The notes: generated by a model not told the origin, from the sequence alone. A stretch of DNA of 37,917 nucleotides from Chryseobacterium koreense CCUG 49689 (GCF_001045435.1 NZ_LFNG01000023.1:1-37917), one strand, 5' to 3'. Numbered from the stretch's first letter, positions 6,783 through 15,557 are shown. Made by a program: numbers and translations.

Positions 6783-6895
6783 TTAGTAATCGGCGATTGG
6801 TAATTCATTTGGCTTCACCGAACTGCGAGATTCTTGTTTTGCAGACAAAACGATCCGAGGCGCAGCCGAACCGAGCGAAGCTAAAGTTTAGTTTG
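6783..6895 (-). repeat. Dispersed intergenic repeat, copy D
   Basis: This copy carries the clearest secondary structure. GCTTC..CTGCG on the left can pair with CGCAG..GAAGC on the right, and inside it GTTTTG-CAGA-CAAAAC forms a hairpin. It ends about 12 bases 3' of the plug-domain gene. In the rest of the gene-free stretch 6582-6907 I see only a short ORF-free segment with no promoter or RNA gene. Confidence 0.7.
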
Positions 6896-6907
6896 GAATC
6901 GCTGTAA

Positions 6908-7450
6908 TTATTTGAATTTCTCTTTTCCCTTATACAGATTCTCTGGAACATCAGAAGTAATCAAAATTCCATAAGTTTTCCCTGTTATTTTATATTTTTT
7001 TTCTAACTCCTGTGAGTTGATTATCTGGATTTTTTTGAATGTTTTATCTGTTATTGATGCTAAATCTCCATCGTAATTTTCAGTTAATATTTTTCCATTC
7101 AGAATATATTGCACATTTTCTGGATTTAATTCTTCCTCGATGATTTTTTTATACGCTGGAGATTTTGTTTTGAAATAATTTTGATAACGATTTTTGTTAA
7201 AAGGCTTTGTTTCAATGAAGATGACTCCATCTTTTCCGTCCTCGCCATATAATTCTACTGCTTCTTTACTTTTGAAAACGGTCACTAAACTGATGATATT
7301 TGGATCAAATTTTTGCATTTCCGCCGGTTCAACATTGATGCTGTCAATAAAAATGATTGGATTTGCCCGAATTTTTTTCATAACTCTTCTGGGCGATTGT
7401 GAAAAACAAATCGAAAAACAAAAAAATGTAAAAAATAAATATTTCATCAT
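6908..7450 (-). CDS. Secreted protein with two TonB-plug-like units
   Basis: From the ATG pair at 7450/7447 the product is about 180 residues with a signal peptide (MKYLFFTFFCFSICFSQ). Residues about 30-85 read like a TonB-dependent receptor plug: NPIIFIDSINVEPAEMQKFD, ISLVTVFKSKEAVELYG, GKDGVIFIETK. A second, weaker unit follows (VQYILNGKILTEN, FKKIQIINSQELEKKY, GKTYGILITSD). No beta-barrel follows. Stand-alone plug-like proteins are frequent in Bacteroidota but their role is unclear; the domain may interact with TonB or an outer-membrane partner. The upstream extension to 7681 lacks coding character, so the shorter start is used. Confidence 0.7.
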   Translation of the reverse strand: MMKYLFFTFFCFSICFSQSPRRVMKKIRANPIIFIDSINVEPAEMQKFDPNIISLVTVFKSKEAVELYGEDGKDGVIFIETKPFNKNRYQNYFKTKSPAYKKIIEEELNPENVQYILNGKILTENYDGDLASITDKTFKKIQIINSQELEKKYKITGKTYGILITSDVPENLYKGKEKFK

Positions 7451-7840
7451 AGTAATTTTTGTTATGGTTTTTTTAATGTATTTTGACTGATATTTTATTT
7501 TTTCATTGAAATTAAGCGGTTTATCATATAAGATCTTTAACAGTCCATCCAAATTTAGTGAATATTTTAAAACGGCCACGGAAAAAAGGAGGAATCCGCA
7601 AAAAAGTTGGAATTCTTTCGCAGCGCCAAAGTTAGGCGAACCCATCTTTTGGAAGGCGGTTCCAATATTGCCCCCATCCAAATATTAAGGGAGTTTCTCC
7701 ACATCCAAACGATGCGGAATTGCACCATTATCACAGACCAAAATTTGCGGAAAGTGCAGTCGCCGGATAACTTGAGTGGAGGAGTGTACGCGTTTAAGGG
7801 TCTGAAAGATTGAGAAAAAGCCGGAAATCAAATACCGGGA
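7451..7840. other. Gene-free stretch
   Basis: I see no gene that can be supported here. A plus-strand ORF (7607-7813) has a plausible C-terminal half (TIITDQNLRKVQSPDNLSGG) but no recognisable family and no start context, so it may be a remnant. The stretch separates the accessory island from the conserved chromosome. Confidence 0.4.
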
Positions 7841-9454
7841 TTAATTTCTTTGATATTCGATATAGTAATTCCCGTCAAACGAAACCGGATTCTTAGATTT
7901 CAACTTGATGGACTGCCATGTTGCAGTGGGTGAAATCGTCTGGTTTCCATCGATCCTCAAGGGGAGCCTGAAGTTTTCCACCACATTGGTGTAGCGGAAT
8001 TTCAATACTTTTCCTTTTTGGGAGTATTCCAGAACCGGAATTTTGGTGGTCCTCAGGTATTGGTTGAAAACCGTGCTGAAATCGATTCCAGATTTTTGGC
8101 TGATATAGTTTTCAACTTGTTGGGTGGTTACGGTTTGGTGGTAGAAATCTTTATTCAGTCCCCGCAAAATCTGGCGGAATTTCTCATCGTCGTTGATGAC
8201 TTGGCGGATGGTGTGGATCATATTTGCACCTTTGTAGTACATGTCGCCGCTGCCGCTTTTTCCTACCCCGTATTTCCCGATGATAGTCTGGTCGTTTCTG
8301 ATGTTGTGGCGAATTCCCTGCACGTATTTTTCAGCGGATTTCTTGTCCATGAAATTTTCTGTGAAAAGTGTTTCCGAGTAGCTCGTGAAACCTTCGTGGA
8401 TCCACATGTCTGCCTTGTCTTTTGCGGTGATGTTGTTGGCGAACCATTCGTGCCCGCTTTCGTGGATGATGATGAAATCCCAGTTCAGGCCCACTCCGGT
8501 TCCCGAAACATCTCTTCCCAAATAGCCATTCTTGAAATGATTTCCATAGGCTACCGAACTTTGGTGCTCCATTCCCAGATACGGACTTTCTACCAGTTTA
8601 TAGGAATCCTCGTAAAAAGGATAGGGACCGAACCAGTATTCAAAAGCCTTCATCATTGGTTTTACCTGAGAAAACTGTTTTTTGGCCTTTTCCAGGTTGT
8701 AGTCCAAAACCCAGTAATCCAGATCGAGTTTTCCTTTTTCGCCGTCATAGGTTTCCTTGAAGTTCACGTATTTCCCCACATTTGGGATGATGGAGTAGTC
8801 GTTGATGGGATTTTTCACTTCCCAGGTGAAGATTTTTTTTCCGTTTTCTTCCGTGGTGGAAATCAGTCTTCCATTTCCTACACCCACCAGATCTTTCGGG
8901 GTGATGATCTTCATCAGGATTCCATTGTCGGGTTCGTCACTCCAGAGGTCTTTTGTGGGCAACCAGACCGAGGCGCCGATTCCTTCCTGTGCCACAGAAA
9001 TCCACGGATTGCCGTTTTCGTCTTTGGTAAAAACCCAGCCGCCGTCCCAAGGTGCGTTTTTGGCGATGGTGGGATTTCCCGAAAAGCTAATATCGATGCT
9101 GAATTGCTGCCCTTTCTTAAAATTCTGTTTGGAGGAAACGAAGATGAAATCGCCGTCTCTGTGATAACCATCCACGGTGGGGAATTCTGCTTTCAGCAAA
9201 TCCACCTTCATGGGTTGCTGAAGATCAATCTGAAATACGGGATTCAGAACATCCCTCGTGATTTCAAAAATAATTTTATTGGTGCCGGAAATCGATTTGT
9301 TTTCGAAATGGGGCTCCACGGAAAGTTCGTATTTTTTCACATCCCAGAAATTCCGGAATTCGGTATTAGAACCTTTCAAAGTATCCTGTTTGGTGAAAAT
9401 TTGTGCCGAAGAAAGACTCGCGGTAAAAACGAGTGTCAGAAAAAATATTCTCAT
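7841..9454 (-). CDS. Secreted M1-family zinc aminopeptidase
   Basis: A 537-residue protein with a signal peptide (MRIFFLTLVFTASLSSA). An N-terminal beta domain (about 35-235) precedes a thermolysin-like domain. The zinc site is HESGHEWFANN (His331, His335) with the third ligand Glu354 in WIHEGF, the HExxH-x18-E arrangement of M1 gluzincins. The substrate-binding GxMEN motif appears as YLGMEHQS (about 293-300), a common variant in bacterial M1 enzymes. The usual large C-terminal helical domain is short, ending with a beta segment. It probably trims peptides in the periplasm or at the cell surface. Spacing to neighbours indicates a single-gene unit, with a TAnnTTTG box 23 bases before the start codon. 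Confidence 0.93.
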   Translation of the reverse strand: MRIFFLTLVFTASLSSAQIFTKQDTLKGSNTEFRNFWDVKKYELSVEPHFENKSISGTNKIIFEITRDVLNPVFQIDLQQPMKVDLLKAEFPTVDGYHRDGDFIFVSSKQNFKKGQQFSIDISFSGNPTIAKNAPWDGGWVFTKDENGNPWISVAQEGIGASVWLPTKDLWSDEPDNGILMKIITPKDLVGVGNGRLISTTEENGKKIFTWEVKNPINDYSIIPNVGKYVNFKETYDGEKGKLDLDYWVLDYNLEKAKKQFSQVKPMMKAFEYWFGPYPFYEDSYKLVESPYLGMEHQSSVAYGNHFKNGYLGRDVSGTGVGLNWDFIIIHESGHEWFANNITAKDKADMWIHEGFTSYSETLFTENFMDKKSAEKYVQGIRHNIRNDQTIIGKYGVGKSGSGDMYYKGANMIHTIRQVINDDEKFRQILRGLNKDFYHQTVTTQQVENYISQKSGIDFSTVFNQYLRTTKIPVLEYSQKGKVLKFRYTNVVENFRLPLRIDGNQTISPTATWQSIKLKSKNPVSFDGNYYIEYQRN

Positions 9455-9476
9455 AAAATTAAAGATAGACTCCTGA

Positions 9477-9484
9477 CAAAGGTA
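9477..9484 (-). promoter_or_regulatory. -7 box TACCTTTG for the M1 peptidase
   Basis: On the minus strand this reads TACCTTTG, an exact match to the Bacteroidota -7 consensus TAnnTTTG, 23 bases upstream of the peptidase ATG. No clear -33 TTTG is visible. Confidence 0.5.
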
Positions 9485-9608
9485 CTTATTTTAATACATA
9501 TCAGCGGACTGTCCAATTAAGAGACATTTAAGAGCCTCACCTAATTTTATTTAATTTTATTTGTGAAATCTACCCAAGCGCAATTAACCCATGCTAAAAA
9601 AAAATCGC

Positions 9609-9616
9609 TATTTTTG
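9609..9616 (+). promoter_or_regulatory. -7 box TATTTTTG for glutaminyl cyclase
   Basis: An exact TAnnTTTG match ends 15 bases before the ATG at 9632. It lies inside the longer reading frame that opens at 9563, which argues for the downstream start. No -33 element is evident. Confidence 0.45.
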
Positions 9617-9631
9617 GAAAAATTATTATTA

Positions 9632-10657
9632 ATGAAAATTAAAGCGCTGCTTACCATTTTTGCCTTTTCAATGCTGGTTTCCTGCAACAAGGATAAAGAA
9701 ATTCTCAACACTTTAAATGATTACAACACGTCTATGGAAGCCAAAGGTTACCATTTTGGTGATGCCTTGACTTTGCCTAAAGAAGTAACCGAAAATGCGG
9801 AAAGTATCGCGATCAGTTTCGGCGACAAGGAGACTTCCACTTTAATCGTGGATCCGAAATTTTTCACTTTGGGCGATAATGCGATAACTTTTAGCATTAA
9901 AAAGAAAAACGGCGAGATTTTGACCCAGGACGCCACCATCAACGTTTTTGCGAAAAATCCTGAAGCAAAGCTGACCTATACCATCGTAAAGGAATATCCG
10001 CACGACCCGAAAAATTTCGTGCAGGGATTCCAACTCGAAGGAAACACCATTTATGAATCCGACGGACAACATGGCGAATCCCGAATCCTGAAATACACTT
10101 TGGGAGGAACCACTCCAATTGCTTCGACTTCACAGCCGGAAGATATCTTTTCTGAGGGTTGCACGATTGTGGGCGACAAAATCTATCAGCTGACCTGGCA
10201 AAACAAAAAAGGCTTTATCTACGACAAAAACTCACTGAAACTTTTGGGCGAATTCCCTTATCCAAACGTGATGGGAGAAGGATGGGGGCTGACTTATGAC
10301 GGCAAAAACCTGATCGCTTCAGATGGTACGAAAAACATCTACTTTCTGGAAGTTTCTGATCCGAGCAAAATGGTGCGGTACATTTCTGTAGCCGGAAATA
10401 CCGAAGCTTATGACCAACTCAATGAATTGGAATACCACAATGGTTTCATTTATGCCAATGTTTGGCAAAAACCGATCATCCTGAAAATTAACCCGAAAAA
10501 TGGGGAAGTGGTCGGGAAATTTGACTTTACCGAAATCGCCAAGCTCAACACCAAAGATCCAACGAATGACGTGCTGAACGGAATCGCGTTCAAAGGCGAT
10601 CATATGCTGGTGACCGGAAAATTGTGGCCGAAGATTTATGAGGTTGCTATTGATTAG
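9632..10657 (+). CDS. Glutaminyl-peptide cyclotransferase, lipoprotein
   Basis: A 341-residue protein of the plant/bacterial glutamine cyclotransferase family (five-bladed beta-propeller), which converts N-terminal Gln to pyroglutamate. The start at 9632 gives a lipoprotein signal MKIKALLTIFAFSMLVSC with the lipobox LVSC. An N-terminal immunoglobulin-like region (about 20-115) precedes the catalytic propeller, which opens with DPKNFVQGFQLEGNTIYESD and continues with FIYDKNSLKLLGEFPY, GWGLTYDGKNLIASDGT, LNELEYHNGFIYANVW and VLNGIAF near the end. All family blocks appear intact. In Bacteroidota, type IX and SPI-exported proteins often begin with Gln after signal cleavage, and such cyclases cap them in the periplasm. 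The gene stands alone between two outward gaps. Confidence 0.92.
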   Translation: MKIKALLTIFAFSMLVSCNKDKEILNTLNDYNTSMEAKGYHFGDALTLPKEVTENAESIAISFGDKETSTLIVDPKFFTLGDNAITFSIKKKNGEILTQDATINVFAKNPEAKLTYTIVKEYPHDPKNFVQGFQLEGNTIYESDGQHGESRILKYTLGGTTPIASTSQPEDIFSEGCTIVGDKIYQLTWQNKKGFIYDKNSLKLLGEFPYPNVMGEGWGLTYDGKNLIASDGTKNIYFLEVSDPSKMVRYISVAGNTEAYDQLNELEYHNGFIYANVWQKPIILKINPKNGEVVGKFDFTEIAKLNTKDPTNDVLNGIAFKGDHMLVTGKLWPKIYEVAID

Positions 10658-10765
10658 GCTTTTTCACAATTGCAGATTCGCCAGTGGAGAAGTGGATTTG
10701 GCGCCATCGAAAAAGGACCGATTAGCACAATTTCACCTCACATCAAACAATTTTAAATCGGAAGT

Positions 10766-11533
10766 TTGAAATCTTTCTTTCAAATAGCGTTTATTTTCCT
10801 ATTCTGCACCCTTTCCGCGCAGAAAGATCTTCCGTTTGATTCCCTGCGTTTGAAGGATGCGAACGACCTATTCGCCGATGATTACGGAAATATCTACCTC
10901 TACAGCAACAAGGATTTCTCTTTGTCAAAGTATGATTCCTTGGGAAAACAACTCGGAAAACTGATGCTGACTTTGCCTTTCAAGATCCAGTCCGTACAGA
11001 ATCCGCTGAATATTCCGTCTTTTTCAGAAAACGCCCAGGAACTGAAATTCTTTGACCAAAACCTGAACCTGATCCAGACCGTTAATCTGCGACAGAAATT
11101 TGGATTCATCAAAGAGGTCTATGTGGAAGACCTGCAGCAGGTCTGGCTTTTGGACGAAACCACCAAACGGCTGATTCAGTATAATTTCAGGACGAGCCAG
11201 ATCATCAACGCTTTTCCTTTTGATATGGAATTTGAGCATCTGATCGATATTTTGGTTTTCGAAAACAAACTTTACCTCCTCACGAAAGACCGTTTTTCGG
11301 GGTATGATTTCAAGGGGGTTAAATTATTTGAAATTCCTATATCCGATGGAAAAATGCTCCGCCGGGAAAATGAACGGGTTCTGGTCATGGGCAAAAACAG
11401 CATCAAAAGATGGGATGGTAACTCCTTGAAAACGATTTTCATGGCGGATAAATCCAAAATTGTGGATAAAAACTCATCGTCTTATTTTGCAATCAAAGAC
11501 AACAAACTTTATCTTTACCACTTCAATGAATAA
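10766..11533 (+). CDS. Secreted propeller-like protein, TTG start
   Basis: A 255-residue secreted protein. The start is TTG at 10766, which places a clean signal peptide (MKSFFQIAFIFLFCTLSA) before QKDLPFDSLRL. No ATG fits. The mature part has short repeated strand pairs such as DANDLFADDYGNIYLYSNKD, QQVWLLDETTKRLIQYN and NKLYLLTKDRFSGYDFKG, which look like propeller blades. Related flavobacterial proteins are uncharacterised. It sits upstream of the deoxynucleoside kinase gene in the same direction, with an 80-base gap. Confidence 0.75.
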   Translation: MKSFFQIAFIFLFCTLSAQKDLPFDSLRLKDANDLFADDYGNIYLYSNKDFSLSKYDSLGKQLGKLMLTLPFKIQSVQNPLNIPSFSENAQELKFFDQNLNLIQTVNLRQKFGFIKEVYVEDLQQVWLLDETTKRLIQYNFRTSQIINAFPFDMEFEHLIDILVFENKLYLLTKDRFSGYDFKGVKLFEIPISDGKMLRRENERVLVMGKNSIKRWDGNSLKTIFMADKSKIVDKNSSSYFAIKDNKLYLYHFNE

Positions 11534-11613
11534 TGAGCAACTGAGCAGGAATGTTCGATTAATCCGCTGATTTTCTTATTATTCCAATTACCTAATTTTT
11601 TTAATTTTTACGC

Positions 11614-12228
11614 ATGCACATCGCGATCACCGGAAATATCGGCGCAGGAAAAACTACTTTAACCACCATGCTTTCCAAACATTACGGATGGGACGCCCAA
11701 TTTGAAGACGTGGATCACAATCCTTATCTGGAGGACTTTTACGCAGATATGGCAAAATGGAGTTTTGCACTGCAGATCTATTTCTTGGGAAGCCGTTTCC
11801 GGCAGGTGAAAGAAATTCGTGAAAGCGGAAAAAATATTATTCAGGACCGCACCATTTATGAAGATGCCCACATCTTCGCGGAAAACCTCAACGATATGGA
11901 ACTGATGACGGATCGGGATTTTAATAATTATGCGTCGGTTTTTAACCTGATGAAAAGCTTTGTCTCGGCACCGGACCTGCTGATTTACCTGAAGTCTGAT
12001 GTTCCCAATTTGGTGAAAAAAATCTATAAAAGAGGCCGCGATTACGAAGCCACGATTTCCATTGAATATTTGTCTAAACTCAACCAGAAATATGAAAAAT
12101 GGATTTCCAATTACAACGAAGGAAAATTATTGGTAATCGAGGTTGACGATTTGGATTTTGTGGAAAGACCCGAAGATTTTGGATATATTTTAGAAAGAAT
12201 TGAAACCGAACTTCACGGACTGTTTTAA
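11614..12228 (+). CDS. Deoxynucleoside kinase
   Basis: A 204-residue P-loop kinase of the dNK/dGK-dAK family, which phosphorylates deoxynucleosides for salvage. Key features are the P-loop GNIGAGKTT (7-15), the acidic EDVDHNPYLEDFY segment with the substrate-side Glu, QDRTIYEDAHIF with the Asp-Arg catalytic pair (about 78-79), and the lid KRGRDYE (about 139-145). Length is normal for bacterial members. Which deoxynucleoside is preferred cannot be told from sequence alone. The ArsC-like gene follows after 15 bases, so the two are probably cotranscribed. Confidence 0.92.
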   Translation: MHIAITGNIGAGKTTLTTMLSKHYGWDAQFEDVDHNPYLEDFYADMAKWSFALQIYFLGSRFRQVKEIRESGKNIIQDRTIYEDAHIFAENLNDMELMTDRDFNNYASVFNLMKSFVSAPDLLIYLKSDVPNLVKKIYKRGRDYEATISIEYLSKLNQKYEKWISNYNEGKLLVIEVDDLDFVERPEDFGYILERIETELHGLF

Positions 12229-12243
12229 TGCGTAAAGACCGAA

Positions 12244-12591
12244 ATGATCACACTGCTGCACAATAATTCCTGCTCCAAATCCAGATGTGTTTTTGACTAT
12301 TTGGAAGCGGAGAAAATTCCTTATGAACTGGTTGACTTTGTGAATCATCCGGTCTCAGAACAATTTTTAAAATCGGTGTTGCAGAAACTGAATCTTCCGG
12401 TTGAAGCCCTCATTAGAAAAAATGAAATGCTTTTTCAGGAACAATTCGCCCAAAAAGATATTTCGGAAGAGGAGTGGATCAAAATCCTGATCGAAAATCC
12501 GGAACTGATGCAGCGCCCCATCTTAATTAAGGAAGAAGCAGCCATCATCGGAAGACCATTTGAAAAAGTGGTGGAGTTTCTGAAAAAGTGA
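12244..12591 (+). CDS. ArsC/Spx-family thioredoxin-fold protein
   Basis: A 115-residue protein of the glutaredoxin-like arsenate reductase family. The active-site loop is HNNSCSKSRCVFDYL; the Cys in CSKSR corresponds to the catalytic Cys, and a second Cys five residues on is unusual. The C-terminal MQRPILI matches the conserved cis-Pro RPI motif, followed by IIGRPFEKVVEFL. Many flavobacteria carry one such gene outside any ars operon, where a general reductase or Spx-like role is more likely than arsenate detoxification; no arsenic genes are nearby here. It lies 15 bases after the kinase gene. Confidence 0.85.
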   Translation: MITLLHNNSCSKSRCVFDYLEAEKIPYELVDFVNHPVSEQFLKSVLQKLNLPVEALIRKNEMLFQEQFAQKDISEEEWIKILIENPELMQRPILIKEEAAIIGRPFEKVVEFLKK

Positions 12592-12683
12592 AACTCAAAA
12601 TGAATCGGGATGAACTTTTGATGGAGATCATGGCTCTGCCTATTCAATTGCTCACCGAATAATCAGCTTGTGATGACTTGCTT

Positions 12684-12989
12684 TTAAAGCATCATTACTT
12701 CCTCGATTTTCCCCACTTCTTGGTAGATTTTAATGACCTGATCGGCATCCAGCACAAACGCACTGATGCTAAGTGAGGTGTATTTTCCGTTCTTGCTTTC
12801 CCTATTGTTCAGGGTAAATTTTACGTCATCAAAAACCCTGTAGATTTCTGTAAGTTTCGCTGGATCATTGGCCACAATAAATTTAAAAAGATAATCTTCC
12901 GGAAAGTCGTGCGTGGCTTCCAGTTTTTCCTTCAAAGAAGCATAAAATTCCTCGGGATTATTGGTGCTGCTGCCTTCTATAATATTCAT
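12684..12989 (-). CDS. DUF493 (YbeD-like) family protein
   Basis: A 101-residue cytoplasmic protein of the DUF493/YbeD type, a small ferredoxin-like alpha/beta fold related to ACT-type regulatory domains. The pattern is clear: FPEDYLFKFIVANDPAKLTE, RVFDDVKFTLNNRESKNGKY, TSLSISAFVLDADQVIKIYQ. The biochemical role of the family is not established. It is transcribed toward the kinase-ArsC pair (convergent) and lies just beyond a hairpin at 13013-13034. Confidence 0.85.
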   Translation of the reverse strand: MNIIEGSSTNNPEEFYASLKEKLEATHDFPEDYLFKFIVANDPAKLTEIYRVFDDVKFTLNNRESKNGKYTSLSISAFVLDADQVIKIYQEVGKIEEVMML

Positions 12990-13012
12990 TGTCGTTATTT
13001 TTAATTATAAAA

Positions 13013-13034
13013 AATTCCGGAACGCTCCGGAATT
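13013..13034 (-). terminator. Hairpin terminator
   Basis: A perfect 9-bp stem, AATTCCGGA / TCCGGAATT with loop ACGC, lies in the 94-base gap between two minus-strand genes. On the minus strand it is followed by TTTTATAATT, which suits termination of the DUF4197 transcript before the DUF493 gene. Confidence 0.7.
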
Positions 13035-13083
13035 TCAAAGATATTGAATTTTATTTTTCCTGTTGCAGAATCCTGTGTTGGTT

Positions 13084-13761
13084 TTATTTGATTCCGCCTA
13101 ATGCGTTCATAATCTGTCCAGAATTCTGCTGCTCATGATTTTGAATTATGTTGAAAAGGCCATTCACCATCTGTTCGGATGCGAAGTGGCTGATTCCGCT
13201 TGTCACAGAAGTGTTTTGGCCGCCAAGAATAGTGGTCAGGATGTTGTTTCCGGTCAGTGCGGTATTCAAAGTCTTGATGATTCCAAACTCGTTCAGTTTC
13301 GCGTCCACTTTTGGGGCAATTGCTGCCATCAGCTGTTGCGAGGTTCTTTCTCTCAGGATCTGAGTCGCGGCACCACTTCCGCCCTGAACGATTCTTGCTG
13401 CATCTTCGGCAGTCAGTGAATTTACGGCATTCACCAATATTGGTCTTGAAGTTTCAACGGTGAATGCTGCTGCTTGCGCGATATATTCTTTTTCTTTTTG
13501 AACCAGATTGCTCAATCCCAAATTAGTCAGCGTGTTATTGATGCTTTTGAGCTGCTGCGGCAGAGCTGCCTCAATCAGTTGATTCGCAAGGAAACTGTCT
13601 TTGTTGCTGAAAATATCAAGTCCTTTTGTGATTCCGCCAAGCAGTATTTGCTTCAGGATGGTTAAACCCACACTTGAAGTGGCCAGTGCCAAACAGGATT
13701 GGGTGGTGGTTCCAAGTGTTGCAACGGCCATAGCGGCAACCAAGATCGTATTTCGTCTCAT
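13084..13761 (-). CDS. DUF4197 family lipoprotein
   Basis: A 225-residue protein with a short signal region ending in a candidate lipobox Cys (TTTQSC, residue 23). A mostly helical DUF4197-type body follows: ILLGGITKGLDIFSNKDSFL, IEAALPQQLKSINNTL, NLVQKEKEYIAQAAAFTV, then the glycine-containing IVQGGSGAATQILRERTSQQ, typical of this family. The function is unknown; members are predicted periplasmic or membrane-anchored. It is a single-gene unit ended by the hairpin at 13013-13034. Confidence 0.85.
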   Translation of the reverse strand: MRRNTILVAAMAVATLGTTTQSCLALATSSVGLTILKQILLGGITKGLDIFSNKDSFLANQLIEAALPQQLKSINNTLTNLGLSNLVQKEKEYIAQAAAFTVETSRPILVNAVNSLTAEDAARIVQGGSGAATQILRERTSQQLMAAIAPKVDAKLNEFGIIKTLNTALTGNNILTTILGGQNTSVTSGISHFASEQMVNGLFNIIQNHEQQNSGQIMNALGGIK

Positions 13762-14033
13762 TTTGTATATTTTTAATTAATTGATAAAGTTGCGAAATTA
13801 TTTTTCAAATATTAAGCCAAAAAATTAAAAAAGGTTTCTTCAAGCAAAAGTCTCTTTTTTTAATGAAAGTTGAATTTTTATATGCATTGAATATTTTTTC
13901 TGTGAAAATCGCCTGAAATTGGATTTGATTTTTGAAAATCGGTTTTTGGGAGCGGGTGTTCATCGGCCATTTCTTTTTTTCCCCATTGGTTTTTTATTGT
14001 TATTTTTACAAAATTGTTAAATTTTTAAATGAA

Positions 14034-15557
14034 ATGAGAGATAAATTCATTCGATGGGGAATTGTGATTTTGGTTTTAGTTTGGGCTATTTCACTGTTGA
14101 TCAAGGCACATTACTGGATTCCGATTCTGTTGACCTCCATTTATGCGTTAGGTCTATATAATACTTTTCAAAGTAAACACGCTATTCTTCGAAACTTTCC
14201 GGTTTTGGGTTATTTCCGGTATTTTTTCGAAAGTATTTCACCGGAAATGCAGCAGTATTTCATTGAAAGAGAAACGGATGGCAAGCCATTTCCGAGAAAT
14301 CAGCGTTCTGCTGCGTACCGCCGTGCAAAAAACATAAGCGATACCGTGCCATTCGGTACACAACTCGATATCAATAACCGCACTTATGAGGGAATCAAAC
14401 ATTCCATCTATGCGAAATCTCCCAATGAGGAACTGCCAAGAATAGTGGTGGGTGGAGAACAGTGTACCCAAAAATACAGTGCGTCTATTTTCAATATTTC
14501 GGCAATGAGTTTTGGTTCACTGAGTGACCGCGCGCAAATCGCATTGAATAGAGGGGCTAAAAAGGGTAAATTCTACCACAATACCGGTGAAGGTGGAATC
14601 TCGCCTTACCACCAGGAAGGCGGGGATCTGTGCTGGCAAATCGGGACCGGATATTTTGGCTGTCGGGATGAAGAAGGGAGATTCTCTCCGGAAATCTTCA
14701 AACAAAAAGTGGAAGCGGTTCCCGCTGTAAAAATGATCGAAATCAAACTTTCGCAAGGTGCAAAGCCAGGTCATGGAGGAGTGTTGCCGGGTTCCAAAAA
14801 CACCCCGGAAATTGCAGCGATCCGTCATGTGCAGCCTGGAATCACCATTATTTCGCCACCATCGCATTCGGCGTTTTCAGATGCGGCAGGTCTGCTTCAT
14901 TTCGTGCAGCAGCTTCGTGAGCTTTCAGGTGGGAAACCAATCGGATTTAAAATGTGTATTGGTGATACCAAAGAGTTTGAAGATATCTGCGTTCAGATGA
15001 ACGTGCTGAAAATTTATCCGGATTTCATCACCATTGATGGGGCCGAAGGAGGAACAGGTGCAGCACCACCGGAGTTTTCTGACGGAGTGGGAATGCCGCT
15101 TGAGCCGGCCTTAATCTTTGTCAATAGGACTTTGACCAATTTTAACTTGAGGGACAAAATGCGCGTGATTGCAAGCGGGAAAGTTTTGACCTCACTGGAT
15201 ATTCTTCGTGCATTGGCGATGGGTGCGGATATGTGTAACAATGCAAGAGGGTTTATGTTTGCGCTGGGTTGTATCCAGGCATTGAGATGTAACACGAATA
15301 CTTGCCCAACAGGAGTTGCAACCCAAGACAAAATGCTGATTAAGGGACTTGACGTTACCGATAAAAGCGAAAGGGTTTACCATTTCCACAAAAACACATT
15401 GCATACCTGCAACGAATTGATCGCAGCCGCCGGAAGGAGTTCTTATGAGGAAGTGGATGCGAGCATGTTCATGCGTGGAGATGAGTTCGAGCATTTGGCG
15501 GATTTATATTTCCCAGATATTTTGAGCAATGTGAAAAATCCTACGAATAAGTATTAA
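14034..15557 (+). CDS. FMN-binding glutamate-synthase-like protein
   Basis: A 507-residue protein starting at MRDKFIRWG (14034). Two hydrophobic helices (about 7-45) precede a GltB-type synthase barrel. Motifs include ISAMSFGSLSDRAQIALNRG, TGEGGISPYH, EIKLSQGAKPGHGGVLPG, TIDGAEGGTGAAPPEFSDG and the 3Fe-4S ligands in GCIQALRCNTNTCPTGVATQ (C-x5-C-x4-C). The glutaminase (GATase) and GltB C-terminal domains are absent, as in the stand-alone FMN-binding glutamate synthase family. The reaction is not established for this subtype; membrane anchoring suggests a redox partner other than GltD, which is not nearby. An earlier in-frame ATG (13932) would add 34 residues without family similarity. Confidence 0.88.
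   Translation: MRDKFIRWGIVILVLVWAISLLIKAHYWIPILLTSIYALGLYNTFQSKHAILRNFPVLGYFRYFFESISPEMQQYFIERETDGKPFPRNQRSAAYRRAKNISDTVPFGTQLDINNRTYEGIKHSIYAKSPNEELPRIVVGGEQCTQKYSASIFNISAMSFGSLSDRAQIALNRGAKKGKFYHNTGEGGISPYHQEGGDLCWQIGTGYFGCRDEEGRFSPEIFKQKVEAVPAVKMIEIKLSQGAKPGHGGVLPGSKNTPEIAAIRHVQPGITIISPPSHSAFSDAAGLLHFVQQLRELSGGKPIGFKMCIGDTKEFEDICVQMNVLKIYPDFITIDGAEGGTGAAPPEFSDGVGMPLEPALIFVNRTLTNFNLRDKMRVIASGKVLTSLDILRALAMGADMCNNARGFMFALGCIQALRCNTNTCPTGVATQDKMLIKGLDVTDKSERVYHFHKNTLHTCNELIAAAGRSSYEEVDASMFMRGDEFEHLADLYFPDILSNVKNPTNKY

Noticed and set aside
575..6895. Repeats A-D as classical integron attC sites
   Set aside because: I could not find matching RYYYAAC...GTTRRRY core boxes, and no integrase gene is in the window. 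The cassette idea is kept only as a hypothesis.
8018..9520. 500-codon plus-strand ORF
   Set aside because: It is antisense to the complete M1 peptidase with intact zinc motif. Its composition (F, V, H, G-rich) is what a reversed coding strand gives, and no family is recognisable.
9563..9631. Longer N-terminus for glutaminyl cyclase
   Set aside because: The extension lacks family similarity, would bury the lipoprotein signal and includes the TATTTTTG promoter box.
12600..12662. 20-codon ORF MNRDELLMEIMALPIQLLTE after the ArsC-like gene
   Set aside because: It is too short to support and has no recognisable partner; it may be a remnant.
14758..15494. Several ORFs of 80-105 codons overlapping the glutamate-synthase-like gene
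   Set aside because: They lie in other frames of a well-conserved gene and show no family similarity.
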